64,000 nucleotides of DNA from Flavobacteriales bacterium UBA2306 (GTDB taxonomy: Bacteria > Bacteroidota > Bacteroidia > Flavobacteriales > Weeksellaceae): NCBI GenBank assembly GCA_002345565.1, contig DDVS01000002.1:293605-357604 (forward strand), in the 5' to 3' direction. The first letter of the stretch is position 1, and each line of letters opens with the position of its first letter. Below are positions 7,595 through 16,820 of this stretch, in pieces. The notes beneath the pieces are model-generated. The model was not told the origin of the DNA, did not search any database, and saw only the letters and a list, made by a program, of their open reading frames with translations. The position numbers were made by a program, and so were the translations under genes.

Positions 7595-9439
7595 ATGAGC
7601 TTAATATCCAAAGAAGACTTAATCAAAGCATCCGGGTTAGATAAAACTGGTTTTTTAAAAAAACCAATTGCCTCTCTCGTTATGAATCTTGCTAAGATTA
7701 ACGATGTTAATAATCTCTACGATAAACTGAAGCATACTCAAGGAAATCAATTTTTTGATGCCTTTGTAAAAGAACAAGATCTTAGCTATATCGTTTTTGA
7801 GGAAGACCTGGCTAAAATCCCAAAAAGTGGCCCTTTTGTAATAGTTTCCAATCATCCGCTTGGCGCATTGGATGGGATTCTTATGTGTAAAATTTTACTG
7901 AGAATACGCCCGGATTTTAAAGTAATGGGCAATTTTCTACTTTCCAAGATAGAGCCTATGGCGCCCTACGTGATTCCCGTAAATCCTTTTGAAGCCAGAA
8001 AAGATATTTACAGCAGTTCTAACGGGATTAGAGAAACCTTGAAACACCTTCAGCAAGGCGGCTGTGTAGGGATTTTTCCTGCGGGGGAAGTTTCTAATAA
8101 AAATAATGAGTACAACGAAATTTTGGATAAACCCTGGGAGAAAACAGCGCTTAAACTTATTAAAAAGGCAAAAGTTCCTGTAATCCCGATGTATTTTCAT
8201 GCTGCCAACAGTAAATTTTTCTACAATGTCGGGAAAATCCATCCGGATTTGCAAACTATGATGTTGCCAGCAGAAATGATGAAGAAAAGAGATAAGCCTG
8301 TCCGCATCAGAATTGGAAAACCCATCTCTGTAAAACAATTGGAAGAGGAAGAAACCATAGAAGAATTGGGAGCTTACCTTTATAATAAAGTTTATATGCT
8401 CAAGTCTTATTATGAGAAAAGAAAAAGCATAGCAGAAAAACTGAAGTTGCCTAATATGGCTCTCAAACTTCCACTGCAGAAACAGAATAACATTGTACAG
8501 AATATCATTGATGAAACGCCTGTTGACGATATTATCAATGAAATCAATATGCTGAAGCAGACGGACAATAAAAAACTTTTTTCCCATGGAGATTATGATG
8601 TTTTCTTTACCATGTCCGCCGAAATTCCTTCTATAATGAGAGAAATTGGCAGACAGAGAGAGCTCACATTCCGCGCCATTGGAGAAGGGACCAATCTGCC
8701 TTTTGACCTGGATGAATATGATAAACACTATCACCACCTTTTCCTCTGGGACAATAATGAAAAAAAATTGGTTGGCGCATACAGAATGGCTCTTGGCGCA
8801 GAAGTAATGAAGAAATACGGCATCAATGGTTTCTACACAAGCTCACTTTTTGAATATGATCCAGAGTTGCAGCCTTTCTTTAGGAAAGTGATAGAAATGG
8901 GAAGAGCATACATTTCTGTAGAATATCAGCAGAAACCATTTCCGTTATTTTTGCTCTGGAGAGGCATTGTGCACGTTTGTTTAAGGAATCCGGAACATAA
9001 ATTCCTAATGGGTGGGGTAAGCATTAGCAACAAATTCTCTGAGTTTTCAAAATCCTTGATGATAGAGTTTATGCGCTCTCATTATTATGACTCTGCCGTT
9101 GCACAATACATCCACCCGAAGAATGAATTTAAAGTGGTGATGAAAGAACGGGACAAAGCTCTGTTTTTTGAAGATATAGATGCAGATCTTAATAAACTGG
9201 ATAAAATTATTGACGATCTGGAACCAGAATTGAGATTGCCTGTTTTGATTAAAAAATACATCAAACAAAATGCAAAAATGATTGCTTTTAATGTCGATCC
9301 TAATTTCAATGATGCTATTGATGGTTTGATGTATATCAGGATTAGCGATCTTCCGGAAGATACCATAAAGCCGGTTTTGGAAGAACTAAGCGATTTTTTT
9401 AAATCTCAAACAGAAAAAAAAACTCCTGACAATCAATAA
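7595..9439 (+). CDS. olsF: Bifunctional ornithine-lipid synthase-like acyltransferase (OlsF type)
   Basis: The 614-residue protein joins two acyltransferase modules. The N-terminal half is a PlsC-type O-acyltransferase with HxxxxD in NHPLGALDG (H87, D93) and FPAGE (161-165). The C-terminal half, about residues 340-550, resembles the GNAT-like N-acyltransferase family of OlsB, with RELTFRAIGEG near 350 and LMGGVSISNKFSEFSK near 470. In characterised OlsF enzymes of Serratia and Flavobacterium johnsoniae, the C-terminal part acylates ornithine and the N-terminal part adds the second acyl chain. That this copy makes ornithine lipid, or another aminolipid, is inference. It starts 8 bases after aspartokinase, so co-transcription is likely. 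Confidence 0.8.
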   Translation: MSLISKEDLIKASGLDKTGFLKKPIASLVMNLAKINDVNNLYDKLKHTQGNQFFDAFVKEQDLSYIVFEEDLAKIPKSGPFVIVSNHPLGALDGILMCKILLRIRPDFKVMGNFLLSKIEPMAPYVIPVNPFEARKDIYSSSNGIRETLKHLQQGGCVGIFPAGEVSNKNNEYNEILDKPWEKTALKLIKKAKVPVIPMYFHAANSKFFYNVGKIHPDLQTMMLPAEMMKKRDKPVRIRIGKPISVKQLEEEETIEELGAYLYNKVYMLKSYYEKRKSIAEKLKLPNMALKLPLQKQNNIVQNIIDETPVDDIINEINMLKQTDNKKLFSHGDYDVFFTMSAEIPSIMREIGRQRELTFRAIGEGTNLPFDLDEYDKHYHHLFLWDNNEKKLVGAYRMALGAEVMKKYGINGFYTSSLFEYDPELQPFFRKVIEMGRAYISVEYQQKPFPLFLLWRGIVHVCLRNPEHKFLMGGVSISNKFSEFSKSLMIEFMRSHYYDSAVAQYIHPKNEFKVVMKERDKALFFEDIDADLNKLDKIIDDLEPELRLPVLIKKYIKQNAKMIAFNVDPNFNDAIDGLMYIRISDLPEDTIKPVLEELSDFFKSQTEKKTPDNQ

Positions 9440-9474
9440 TATTTATTTCTTGACTACAAATAATTCCAATATAA

Positions 9475-9506
9475 TTTGCATTATAAGAATAAAGAACATA
9501 CTTTTG
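9475..9506 (+). promoter_or_regulatory. Bacteroidota-type promoter of the tRNA-Phe pair
   Basis: A -33 element TTTG (9475-9478) is separated by 20 bases from the -7 element TACTTTTG (9499-9506). This matches the TTTG-N19..21-TAnnTTTG consensus of the primary sigma factor in this phylum. Transcription would start near 9512, about 20 bases before the first tRNA. Confidence 0.8.
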
Positions 9507-9532
9507 CACCACTCAAAAAAACAATGAGTGTT

Positions 9533-9605
<73 letters not shown>

Positions 9606-9645
9606 CAAATAAAACCGTTACCTTAAGGTTTTTAAAAAAACATGA

Positions 9646-9718
<73 letters not shown>

Positions 9719-9743
9719 CTAAGAGATAATATAATTTCTTACA

Positions 9744-9781
9744 AAACCCTTTAAATTGCACTATTTAAAGGGTTTCTTGTT
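9744..9781 (+). terminator. Terminator just inside the island, after tRNA-Phe
   Basis: A 13-base-pair stem, AAACCCTTTAAAT (9744-9756) with ATTTAAAGGGTTT (9763-9775), is followed by a T-rich tract. It now ends the tRNA transcript and appears to have been supplied by the island, since another terminator follows the right repeat. Confidence 0.8.
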
Positions 9782-9962
9782 TTTATGGCATATCAAAATA
9801 AACTATTTTCTCTCAAATTGTAGGGGACCTTTGACCTCGATATTTTAACTTTTATAGGTAACCGAATTTCTTCAAACGTCCTATAAATAAAGATGTTCAA
9901 TAATTGAAGGTCTTTATTAATTGGGAACTGTAAACTAATTTTAACCTCTAAAGTCATTTTCT

Positions 9963-10557
9963 ATGAATATTAAAGTATCGGTATATTTTATGCCAAAAGA
10001 TCAAAAGATCAAAAGCCAAATCCAATTCCCGTGTACCGATTTATTTTAGAATCACAATAAACGGGAAACGTTCCGAATTTTCAACTGGTAAAGCTGTTGA
10101 TATAATTAAGTGGAATATTGAATTAAGCAGATTAAAGGGTACTTCTGAAGAAGCTCATTCAATCAATAAGTACCTTGATATTTTATATTCTAAAGTCTTA
10201 GAAATAGAGAACAGCTTAATCTTATCAAGAGAGCATTTTGATGCAACGGATGTTAAAAACCTTTTATCAGGTAATAAAGAAAAAGATCGTTATCTTATAC
10301 CTGTTTTTCAAGACCATAATGGGCGCATGCGGAAACTTGTGGGAAAAGAATATGCACAGGCGACATTAAAAAATTTTAAAACCTGCTTTTCTCATTTGAA
10401 ATTGTTTTTATGGAAGTTTCACAAAAAGTCTGACATCAGTTTATCAAAAATACAACCGTCTTTTTTGAATGACTTTGATTTCTTTTTAAGGACCGAGGGA
10501 AAATGTGGTAATAATTCGGCTGTAAAACACACTAAAGGGCTTGCGAAGATTCAATAA
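9963..10557 (+). pseudogene. Broken tyrosine recombinase (integrase), N-terminal part
   Basis: The start MNIKVSVYFMPKDQKIKSQ at 9963 is typical of integrases of Bacteroidota mobile elements. After about 20 codons the frame is lost. From about 10022 a second frame carries the arm-binding region (VPIYFRITINGKRSEFSTG) and the SAM-like core-binding domain. The core-binding domain includes YAQATLKNFKTCFSHLKLFL and NDFDFFLRTEGKCGNNSAVKH, ending at a TAA at 10555. The catalytic domain with the R-H-R-Y residues is missing from this frame. A normal protein would be about 400 residues. It lies immediately beside the tRNA attachment site, as expected for the element's own integrase. It is non-functional. 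Confidence 0.8.
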
Positions 10558-11206
10558 CCACAAAAACTGAAACAAATGTAAATATCCGTAAAAACAAGGG
10601 AAGAAAAATGGGTGAAAACTCCTGAGATTTTTTCTTTTTTTCGGAATTTTATTAAAATTATACGTCAAAAAAAACGCAAATTTTAAATGCAATGCGTAAA
10701 ATTCAGTTTTCCTGAGTTTGCATATGTATAAATTTAATAGGATTTTCACAAATTCCTGACCTGCCAACTCCTTACAGTACTAGAACTGAAAAAGCTTTTG
10801 AAAATCCGAAAGCTGTTATCAATATCAAGATTAAAATATTGCGAAAATACCAAATACCAACAGGCCCTACTGATATCTTTATTCAGCGGCAGAACGATGC
10901 ACATATAAAGGACACGCAACAATAAATAAATGTGCAGATCGAAGAACAGCAGAGACAGATGTACTCCAAACAACAGTAACAGGAGTTTACCAAAACGTAT
11001 TTATTGGATTCATTTTCTAAGAAAGAAGAAGCTAAAGCTTTTTTTCTAGCTTTTGAAAATCTATCAAAATTAGATCCTGAAAACTATTCACTTGTCGATG
11101 CTTTTTTTTGGTTGAAAATGCTGAATTTGTCATATGATTTTGCATGAAATAGGACGATATTTTTATTCTTCAAACTAATTTTCCATTTTTATGAAAAAAT
11201 GATATT
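10558..11206. other. Degenerate stretch with gene fragments
   Basis: No intact gene is visible. A 50-codon open frame at 10756-10908 on the plus strand begins LTCQLLTVLELKKLLKI and ends ALLISLFSGRTMHI. This faintly resembles the connector and first catalytic box (LT-x-EL, then LLxSLxxGxR) of a tyrosine recombinase and may be a scrap of the broken integrase. Plus-strand codons at 10932-11147, interrupted by TAA at 10977, encode a glutamine-rich start and then LLDSFSKKEEAKAFFLAFEN and similar, which I do not recognise. Frame breaks suggest pseudogene decay. Confidence 0.4.
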
Positions 11207-11719
11207 CTAATAAACTACGACAATATTTTCCATAGCTCCTTGGGCTCCCAAGACTAAGGATTGCTCTATATCAGCTGTTTTTGATGGTCCAGCAATGAAA
11301 ACATCGTATCCTTTCTCATCAAAATCTAATTTTTGATATGCATACAACATATTGGGGACAATGTTCAGATGATGGATTAAAAAAACTGTGGTTAACGCTA
11401 AAAATGGATCTTTTCTATTAGGCAGTTTTGCTTCTTCCAACCAAAGACATCCATTTTCTGCAACTCCTAATTTTGATTCTGTGACAAAATATTGCTTATG
11501 TAAATTTTTAGGTATTTCGGAAAAAAATACAGAAAAAAAATCGGTAGGATTTTGCCCAATTATGGAGTGTACAGTACTACCATTAGCAGAACTCATAGCC
11601 AAAAATTCCTCTAAATTCTCTTGAGTATTTTTGACATCTAAAAATTGACGCAAATCTGGCAGTTCTTTACGGACGGGTTTATTTAACTTTATCCTTGCAA
11701 GAATTCTATCTTTACTCAT
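11207..11719 (-). CDS. lutC: LutC/LUD-domain lactate utilization protein
   Basis: Third subunit of the LutABC-type iron-sulfur system that oxidises L-lactate to pyruvate. The 170-residue protein is a short LUD-domain (YkgG) protein. The domain's characteristic C-terminal sequence YDVFIAGPSKTADIEQSLVLGAQGA is divided here as VFIAGPSKTADIEQSLVLG followed by AQGA. Its start overlaps the end of lutB by 8 bases, so the two genes are translationally coupled. With lutA reduced to a stump, the complex cannot be complete from this locus alone. Confidence 0.85.
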   Translation of the reverse strand: MSKDRILARIKLNKPVRKELPDLRQFLDVKNTQENLEEFLAMSSANGSTVHSIIGQNPTDFFSVFFSEIPKNLHKQYFVTESKLGVAENGCLWLEEAKLPNRKDPFLALTTVFLIHHLNIVPNMLYAYQKLDFDEKGYDVFIAGPSKTADIEQSLVLGAQGAMENIVVVY

Positions 11720-13079
11720 CCTTATTTTTTTTGTACCACTCTTTAAAACTTTCTTCTGGAGGTTTTGGCAAATCTCTTCCTATGCTCCATATGTTAGCTG
11801 ATGTATTTACAATAGGTTCGGGGAGTATTTTAAGTACTTTTCTTGCAAAATTTCCTGCTACATTATAGATTTTTGGATTCTCCAAAATAGATTTCGTTAT
11901 TTTTAAAGGAATAGATTTGCTTTTTGGTAAATTTCCTCTTGAATAAATCTCCTGGCGCCAATGGTATAGTTGCTCATGGATATTAATTTTTACTGGACAT
12001 ACATCACTACAAGATCCACACAGTGTGGAGGCAAAAGGTAGATCACTATATTTCTTTAGGTCAATGTTTGGTGAAAGAATTGACCCAATTGGTCCAGGGA
12101 TAGTAGCATGATAACTGTGACCACCACTTCTACGATAGATAGGACAAGTATTCAGGCAAGCACCACAACGGATGCATTTTAAGCTATTTCTAAATTTTTC
12201 TCTGCCAAGTTGCTGGCTTCTACCATTATCAAGTAAAATAATGTGCATTTCTGTTCCTGGTCTTGGTTTATGATAATGCGATGTGTAGATCGTTGTGGGT
12301 TGTCCGGTAGCACTTCGGGCTAGCAATCTTGTGAAAACCCCAAGATGTTCTGTTTTTGGAATTATTTTTTCAATTCCCATACAATGGATTTGTACAGTCG
12401 CGGTATGGCAGCCCAGGTCAGAGTTACCCTCGTTGGTACACACTACAACGCCGCCAGTTTCTGCAATGGCAAAATTAACGCCTGTGATTGCAACCTCGGC
12501 TTCATCAAAATTTTTTCTTAGCTCCCTTCTTGCAGAGTGCGTAAGGCAGGTAGGATCTGCATTGCCTTTTTCTGTTCCCCATTTTTCGTGGAAAAGTTCA
12601 CCAACTTCTTCTTTTTTGATATGAATTGCCGGCAATACGATATGGCTTGGCGGTTCGTTTCTAAGCTGGATAATACGTTCTCCCAGGTCCGTATCGATTA
12701 CTTCAATGCCGTGCTCATCCAAATAATGATTTAAGCCACACTCTTCCGTCAGCATAGATTTGCTCTTAACGATTTTTTTGGCTTTGTGATTATTTAGAAT
12801 TTGATGGATAATTTGGTTATGCTCTATCGCATCTTCTGCCCAATGAACAGTCACCCCATTTTTTTTTGCATTAGTCTCAAATTCTAGTAGATAAATATCA
12901 AGATTGCTGAGTACATTATCTTTTATTTGAGAAGCTGCATTACGGAGTGATTCCCATTGCGTGGTTTTGAAAGCAATAGCATCACGTTTTTTACGAACAA
13001 ACCACAAAGACTCATCATGCCAACTTGTACGTTGTTCATTTTCAATGAAAACAGAAGCTTTTTTGGAATGTTCACTCAT
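11712..13079 (-). CDS. lutB: LutB iron-sulfur lactate utilization protein
   Basis: Electron-transfer and LUD-domain subunit of the LutABC lactate dehydrogenase. The 455-residue length is normal. The N-terminal two thirds form the LUD domain, with ITGVNFAIAETGGVVVCTNEG near residues 199-219 (shortened motif AIAETGGVVVCTNEG). Two four-cysteine clusters follow: C302, C305, C308, C312 in CIRCGACLNTCP, and C354, C357, C361 in LCGSCSDVCP. Its ATG overlaps the TGA of the lutA remnant in the usual ATGA arrangement, proving that lutA once preceded it. Inside the tRNA-Phe island. It may still work if an intact lutA exists elsewhere. Confidence 0.92.
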   Translation of the reverse strand: MSEHSKKASVFIENEQRTSWHDESLWFVRKKRDAIAFKTTQWESLRNAASQIKDNVLSNLDIYLLEFETNAKKNGVTVHWAEDAIEHNQIIHQILNNHKAKKIVKSKSMLTEECGLNHYLDEHGIEVIDTDLGERIIQLRNEPPSHIVLPAIHIKKEEVGELFHEKWGTEKGNADPTCLTHSARRELRKNFDEAEVAITGVNFAIAETGGVVVCTNEGNSDLGCHTATVQIHCMGIEKIIPKTEHLGVFTRLLARSATGQPTTIYTSHYHKPRPGTEMHIILLDNGRSQQLGREKFRNSLKCIRCGACLNTCPIYRRSGGHSYHATIPGPIGSILSPNIDLKKYSDLPFASTLCGSCSDVCPVKINIHEQLYHWRQEIYSRGNLPKSKSIPLKITKSILENPKIYNVAGNFARKVLKILPEPIVNTSANIWSIGRDLPKPPEESFKEWYKKNKDE

Positions 13080-13180
13080 ACTGGATCTCCGTTTAAAATA
13101 TTTGCTAGATGCACAATCTTGGGACCCTGTTTTTGTCGAGAAACGATTCCCTTAAGATGCATTAGGCAAGACATGTCTGA
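13076..13180 (-). pseudogene. lutA remnant (last 34 codons)
   Basis: Reading the minus strand into lutB, 34 codons encode SDMSCLMHLKGIVSRQKQGP and then KIVHLANILNGDPV before a TGA that overlaps the lutB start. This is the C-terminal end of LutA: SCLMHLKG is the family's final cysteine motif and HLANIL its closing helix. Immediately upstream a TAG (13181-13183) interrupts the frame, and the sequence switches to a leucine-rich-repeat gene on the other strand. About 210 codons of lutA are gone, so this end of the lut operon was cut by a rearrangement. Confidence 0.85.
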
Positions 13181-14162
13181 CTAATCTAGATGTTACAAAT
13201 AATACAAAACTCAATTATGTTGAGGTTACTTATAATGATTATTTGAAACACTTCAATATTGGGCAGAATAATACTGAAATCCAGTTTCTTAGTTTGATGT
13301 TCAATAAAATTGAAAGTATTGATGTCTCTGCTTGTACAAAACTTACAAGCTTTTATATACGGATAATAAACTTGCAACTCTTGATGTGAGCAATAGTCCC
13401 AAATTGGCAGAATTGAATGTTGGATCCAATCAACTTACAGCTTTAGATGTTACCAACAATACACGCCTTACTTATTTGCAAATCGGATCAAACCAGATAT
13501 CATCAATTGACTTGAGCAAAAACCCTTTACTAGATTCTTTCTTTGCCTCGGGTAATCTTTTAACATCTGTTGATTTTTCTAAAAATTTTGTCCTAAGGTC
13601 TCTGGTTTTGGATTCTAATCCTATTACGAGTATTGATATTTCTAAATTGGATCTATTACAGTATTTCTACGCAAGTTATATGCCGCTTACGAGCATCGAT
13701 GCATCGAAAAACAGTAATCTCATATATATCAATGCGGTTGAAAATCATTCTATGCAAAATATTAATTTTAAAAATGGATATAATAAGAATGTTTTAGGTT
13801 TTTTTGCAATCCATAGTGAAAATCTTAAATGTGTACAAGTGGACGATCCAACTTATAGTTCTTCTCAAAGTCTTTGGCAAATAGATTCTACAGCATCGTA
13901 TTCCACAGATTGTACACTGATGGCAACACAGGATATTACAAAAAAATATAGTCTGTTGTATCCTAACCCGACCAAAGATATTATTTATATGACAGATGAA
14001 ATGTCAGAAGTGGAAGTTTATAACGCTGTAGGGCAAAAAATTCTGGACCTAAGCAATACCAAAACAATCGATTTATCAAAATATAATTCAGGGGTATATT
14101 TTATCCAAACAAAAAACAAAGCTAACAGTGTCATAACACTAACAAAAGTTATTAAAAATTAA
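13177..14162 (+). pseudogene. Truncated, frameshifted leucine-rich-repeat protein with T9SS sorting domain
   Basis: From 13177 one frame reads LTNLDVTNNTKLNYVEVTYN and continues with LRR units to SACTKLTSFY near 13353. The frame is then lost at a TATATA run, and the next frame resumes with TDNKLATLDVSNSPKLAELN. A 2-base insertion would explain this. About eight repeats of the LxxLDVSxNxxL type follow. The C-terminal 75 residues (YSLLYPNPTKDIIYM to the end) form a type A T9SS sorting domain. No start codon with signal peptide remains, because the 5' end is missing at the lutA junction. Originally a secreted or surface LRR protein. The 276-residue open part (13332-14162) has no export signal and is unlikely to function. 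Confidence 0.75.
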
Positions 14163-14166
14163 TCTA

Positions 14167-16758
14167 ATGATTTATCAAAAAAATATTTTAAAATTAAGCG
14201 TTTCTGCTTCATTGTTTTTATTTTCGCTTAGTTATTCGCAACAGAATAAAGGTATTATAGAAAATTATCTGGCATCTAATGTCAAAAAAACAGTAAAAGA
14301 TTTCAATATTACAGATTCTCACAGAGACAAATCTCTGGGAGGGGACGTCGTGAACATACAGCAAACTTACAAAGGTATTCCAGTATATGGCGCAATCTCT
14401 TCCACTTTAGTGAAAAATAATCAGGTATCTTATCTATCTGATGCTTTTCTTGATATAGATACAGGCAAAAATGCATCCGTAGGAAATAATGCTAGTTATG
14501 ATATTAAGGAAAACTTCTCAGAAATCCTGAAAAACTCAGAAATAAAAGGAGAAAGCAAAGATTACATCTTCACAGGAAAAAAGAGCTATACTGTTTTATC
14601 CCAACTTGTGTATTATCCAGAATTAAATAACACTCTTAAGTTGGCGTATGCAGTTAATTTTTATGGAAAAGGAACCAATAATTATTGGAATGTGATCGTA
14701 GATGCTGTAAATGGAAAAATATTAGAAAAAAGTAACCTAACGACATCTTGTACTTTCAATGATCACCCGTATACCTTTGAAGCGCAGCCAACTCCTTTTA
14801 TTGGACCGCAAAAAAATAATGGAATCAATAGATTGTTGTTTAAAGAGAATAATTTATTGGTCAATGATGCCAGTTATAGAGTTTTTCCATTACCTATAGA
14901 AGCTCCAACATTTGGTGATAGACAATTTATTACAAATCCTTGGTCAGATGCTTCCCCGAACGGATGGCAAAAAGATGGTGATACCGAATACAATATTACA
15001 AGAGGTAACAATGCCTATGCATATTTGGATTTAGCAGGAACCAATACTGATCAAGGTTCGGCTGATGGAGGGACAGGTCACCTTTTTGATTTTCCCCTCA
15101 GTAGTTATACACTTAATGACAATACAACAGATTCCAAGGCCTCTGTTACTAATCTGTTTTATGTAAATAATATGATGCATGATATTTTTTACAAATTCGG
15201 TTTTGATGAGGCTGGTCGAAATTTTCAGGCAACCAATTTTGGAAAAGGAGAAGCTTATACGGACGAAGATCCAGTTCTTGCAGAGTCCAGAGATGGCAGT
15301 GCTTACAATAATGCCAATTTTTCAACTCCTCCGGATGGATTTGCTCCAAGAATGCAAATGTACCTCTGGAAATATGGTTATCTATTAGGGTATAATGCTC
15401 CGGCAGAAATGACGCCAAGAAAACCTTCAGCAGGATATAATTTGGACTTCGGAGGGGCTTTTCCTACCACAACACCAATAACAGCCGATGTCAAAATTGC
15501 ATCGCCTTTAGATGCCTGCACAGCATTAGGCAATACAGATCTTAATGGAAGAATAGCTCTCATACAAAGAGGTAATTGTAATTTTGATGTGAAGTTCAAA
15601 AATGCTCAGAATAGTGGTGCGCTTGCTGTAATTATTTATAATGCAGATTCAAGCCAGACGATTGGAAATATGTCTGGAACAGATACCACAGTTACAATTC
15701 CTGGAGTTTTGGTGGACAATACAGAAGGAACTCTGATCAAATCTCAAATCGAATCCCAAAATAATGTGAATGTAAATCTCCTGTACAATTCGTTTTATAT
15801 TGATGGCAGCCTGGACAATGGGGTTATAGCGCACGAATATACACACGGTATTTCTACAAGAAGTACAGGCAATGGATCTACTTGTCTCAATTATGCTTCT
15901 GCCAATGAACAAATGGGTGAAGGTTGGTCTGACTTTTTTTCTATGATGGTAACGAACAAGCCGGAAGCAAATGATAATTATACAAGAGGAATAGGGACTT
16001 TTGTCAATAATCAATCTCAAAATGAAGCAGGAATCAGACCTGCAAAATATTCTCCTGATTTTTCTATCAATAATTATACATATGGTAGCACGAACGGGAT
16101 GTATTTCAACAGTTCTACTCCAGATGTACATTCCATAGGTTTTGTATGGGCGACAATGCTTTGGGATCTGCATTGGAAGTTCGCTGAAAAATATGGCTTT
16201 TCTAATGATATTGTAGCAAATCCTGAATCGGGTAGTGCAAAAGTGGTAAAACTTGTTTACGAGTCATTTAAATTACAAGGTTGTTTTCCAAACTTTATAA
16301 AAGGAAGGGATGCTATAATAGCTGCTGACCAGAATATTAATAATGGTAACAATAAATGTATGATTTGGAAAACATTCGCAAAAAGAGGGCTTGGTGTAAA
16401 TGCTAGCCCAGGCGCTACAAGAGGTGATACCACGACTGCATTGAATGACCAAATAGAAGATTTTTCTGTGCCTGAAGAATGTGCAGAACTGTCAACCTCA
16501 GAAGTTTCTAATAAATGCGAAGTTGTTCTTTATCCAAATCCTGGTAAAAATGAAGTTCATATTTTAACAAAAAATAATGATGCTAAAAGGATTTCGGTTA
16601 CAATATTTGATTTAGTAGGTAATGAAATTTCTAGACAGATGATAGATATTGCGAACAATGATGCCATCAACACTTTTACACTTTCAAATGGTGTTTACAT
16701 TGTAAAAGGCGAAAGCATTAGTCTTACTTTTAATAAAAAATTAGTTATAAAAAAATAA
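14167..16758 (+). CDS. Secreted M36 (fungalysin-type) metalloprotease with PA and T9SS sorting domains
   Basis: An extracellular zinc protease of 863 residues. A signal peptide (to about SYSQQ, residue 25) is followed by an FTP-type propeptide with GGDVVNIQQTYKGIPVYG near 60-75. The M36 catalytic region carries HEYTH (H556 to H560) and the third zinc ligand in GEGWSDFF (E585). A PA domain is inserted before the active site, about 445-530 (GRIALIQRGNCNFDVKFKNA). The last 80 residues, from CEVVLYPNPGKNEVHI, are a type A T9SS sorting domain, so export should be by type IX secretion. It starts 4 bases after the broken LRR gene. Intact, and the only obvious cargo gene of the island that could still be active on its own. 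Confidence 0.92.
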   Translation: MIYQKNILKLSVSASLFLFSLSYSQQNKGIIENYLASNVKKTVKDFNITDSHRDKSLGGDVVNIQQTYKGIPVYGAISSTLVKNNQVSYLSDAFLDIDTGKNASVGNNASYDIKENFSEILKNSEIKGESKDYIFTGKKSYTVLSQLVYYPELNNTLKLAYAVNFYGKGTNNYWNVIVDAVNGKILEKSNLTTSCTFNDHPYTFEAQPTPFIGPQKNNGINRLLFKENNLLVNDASYRVFPLPIEAPTFGDRQFITNPWSDASPNGWQKDGDTEYNITRGNNAYAYLDLAGTNTDQGSADGGTGHLFDFPLSSYTLNDNTTDSKASVTNLFYVNNMMHDIFYKFGFDEAGRNFQATNFGKGEAYTDEDPVLAESRDGSAYNNANFSTPPDGFAPRMQMYLWKYGYLLGYNAPAEMTPRKPSAGYNLDFGGAFPTTTPITADVKIASPLDACTALGNTDLNGRIALIQRGNCNFDVKFKNAQNSGALAVIIYNADSSQTIGNMSGTDTTVTIPGVLVDNTEGTLIKSQIESQNNVNVNLLYNSFYIDGSLDNGVIAHEYTHGISTRSTGNGSTCLNYASANEQMGEGWSDFFSMMVTNKPEANDNYTRGIGTFVNNQSQNEAGIRPAKYSPDFSINNYTYGSTNGMYFNSSTPDVHSIGFVWATMLWDLHWKFAEKYGFSNDIVANPESGSAKVVKLVYESFKLQGCFPNFIKGRDAIIAADQNINNGNNKCMIWKTFAKRGLGVNASPGATRGDTTTALNDQIEDFSVPEECAELSTSEVSNKCEVVLYPNPGKNEVHILTKNNDAKRISVTIFDLVGNEISRQMIDIANNDAINTFTLSNGVYIVKGESISLTFNKKLVIKK

Positions 16759-16786
16759 ACTTCATAAGTTTTAAATTTTAATCAGG

Positions 16787-16820
16787 AAAGCGACAAGTTG
16801 TATAATTTGTCGCTTTGATT
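16787..16820 (+). terminator. Terminator of the M36 protease gene
   Basis: A ten-base-pair stem AAAGCGACAA (16787-16796) with TTGTCGCTTT (16807-16816) lies 28 bases after the stop. The tail is only moderately T-rich. Confidence 0.65.

Noticed and set aside
7937..8737. 266-residue open frame on the minus strand opposite the OlsF-type gene
   Set aside because: It has composition of a shadow frame and overlaps a well-supported gene.
15649..16173. 174-residue frame opposite the M36 protease
   Set aside because: It lies wholly within the protease catalytic region and has no family features.
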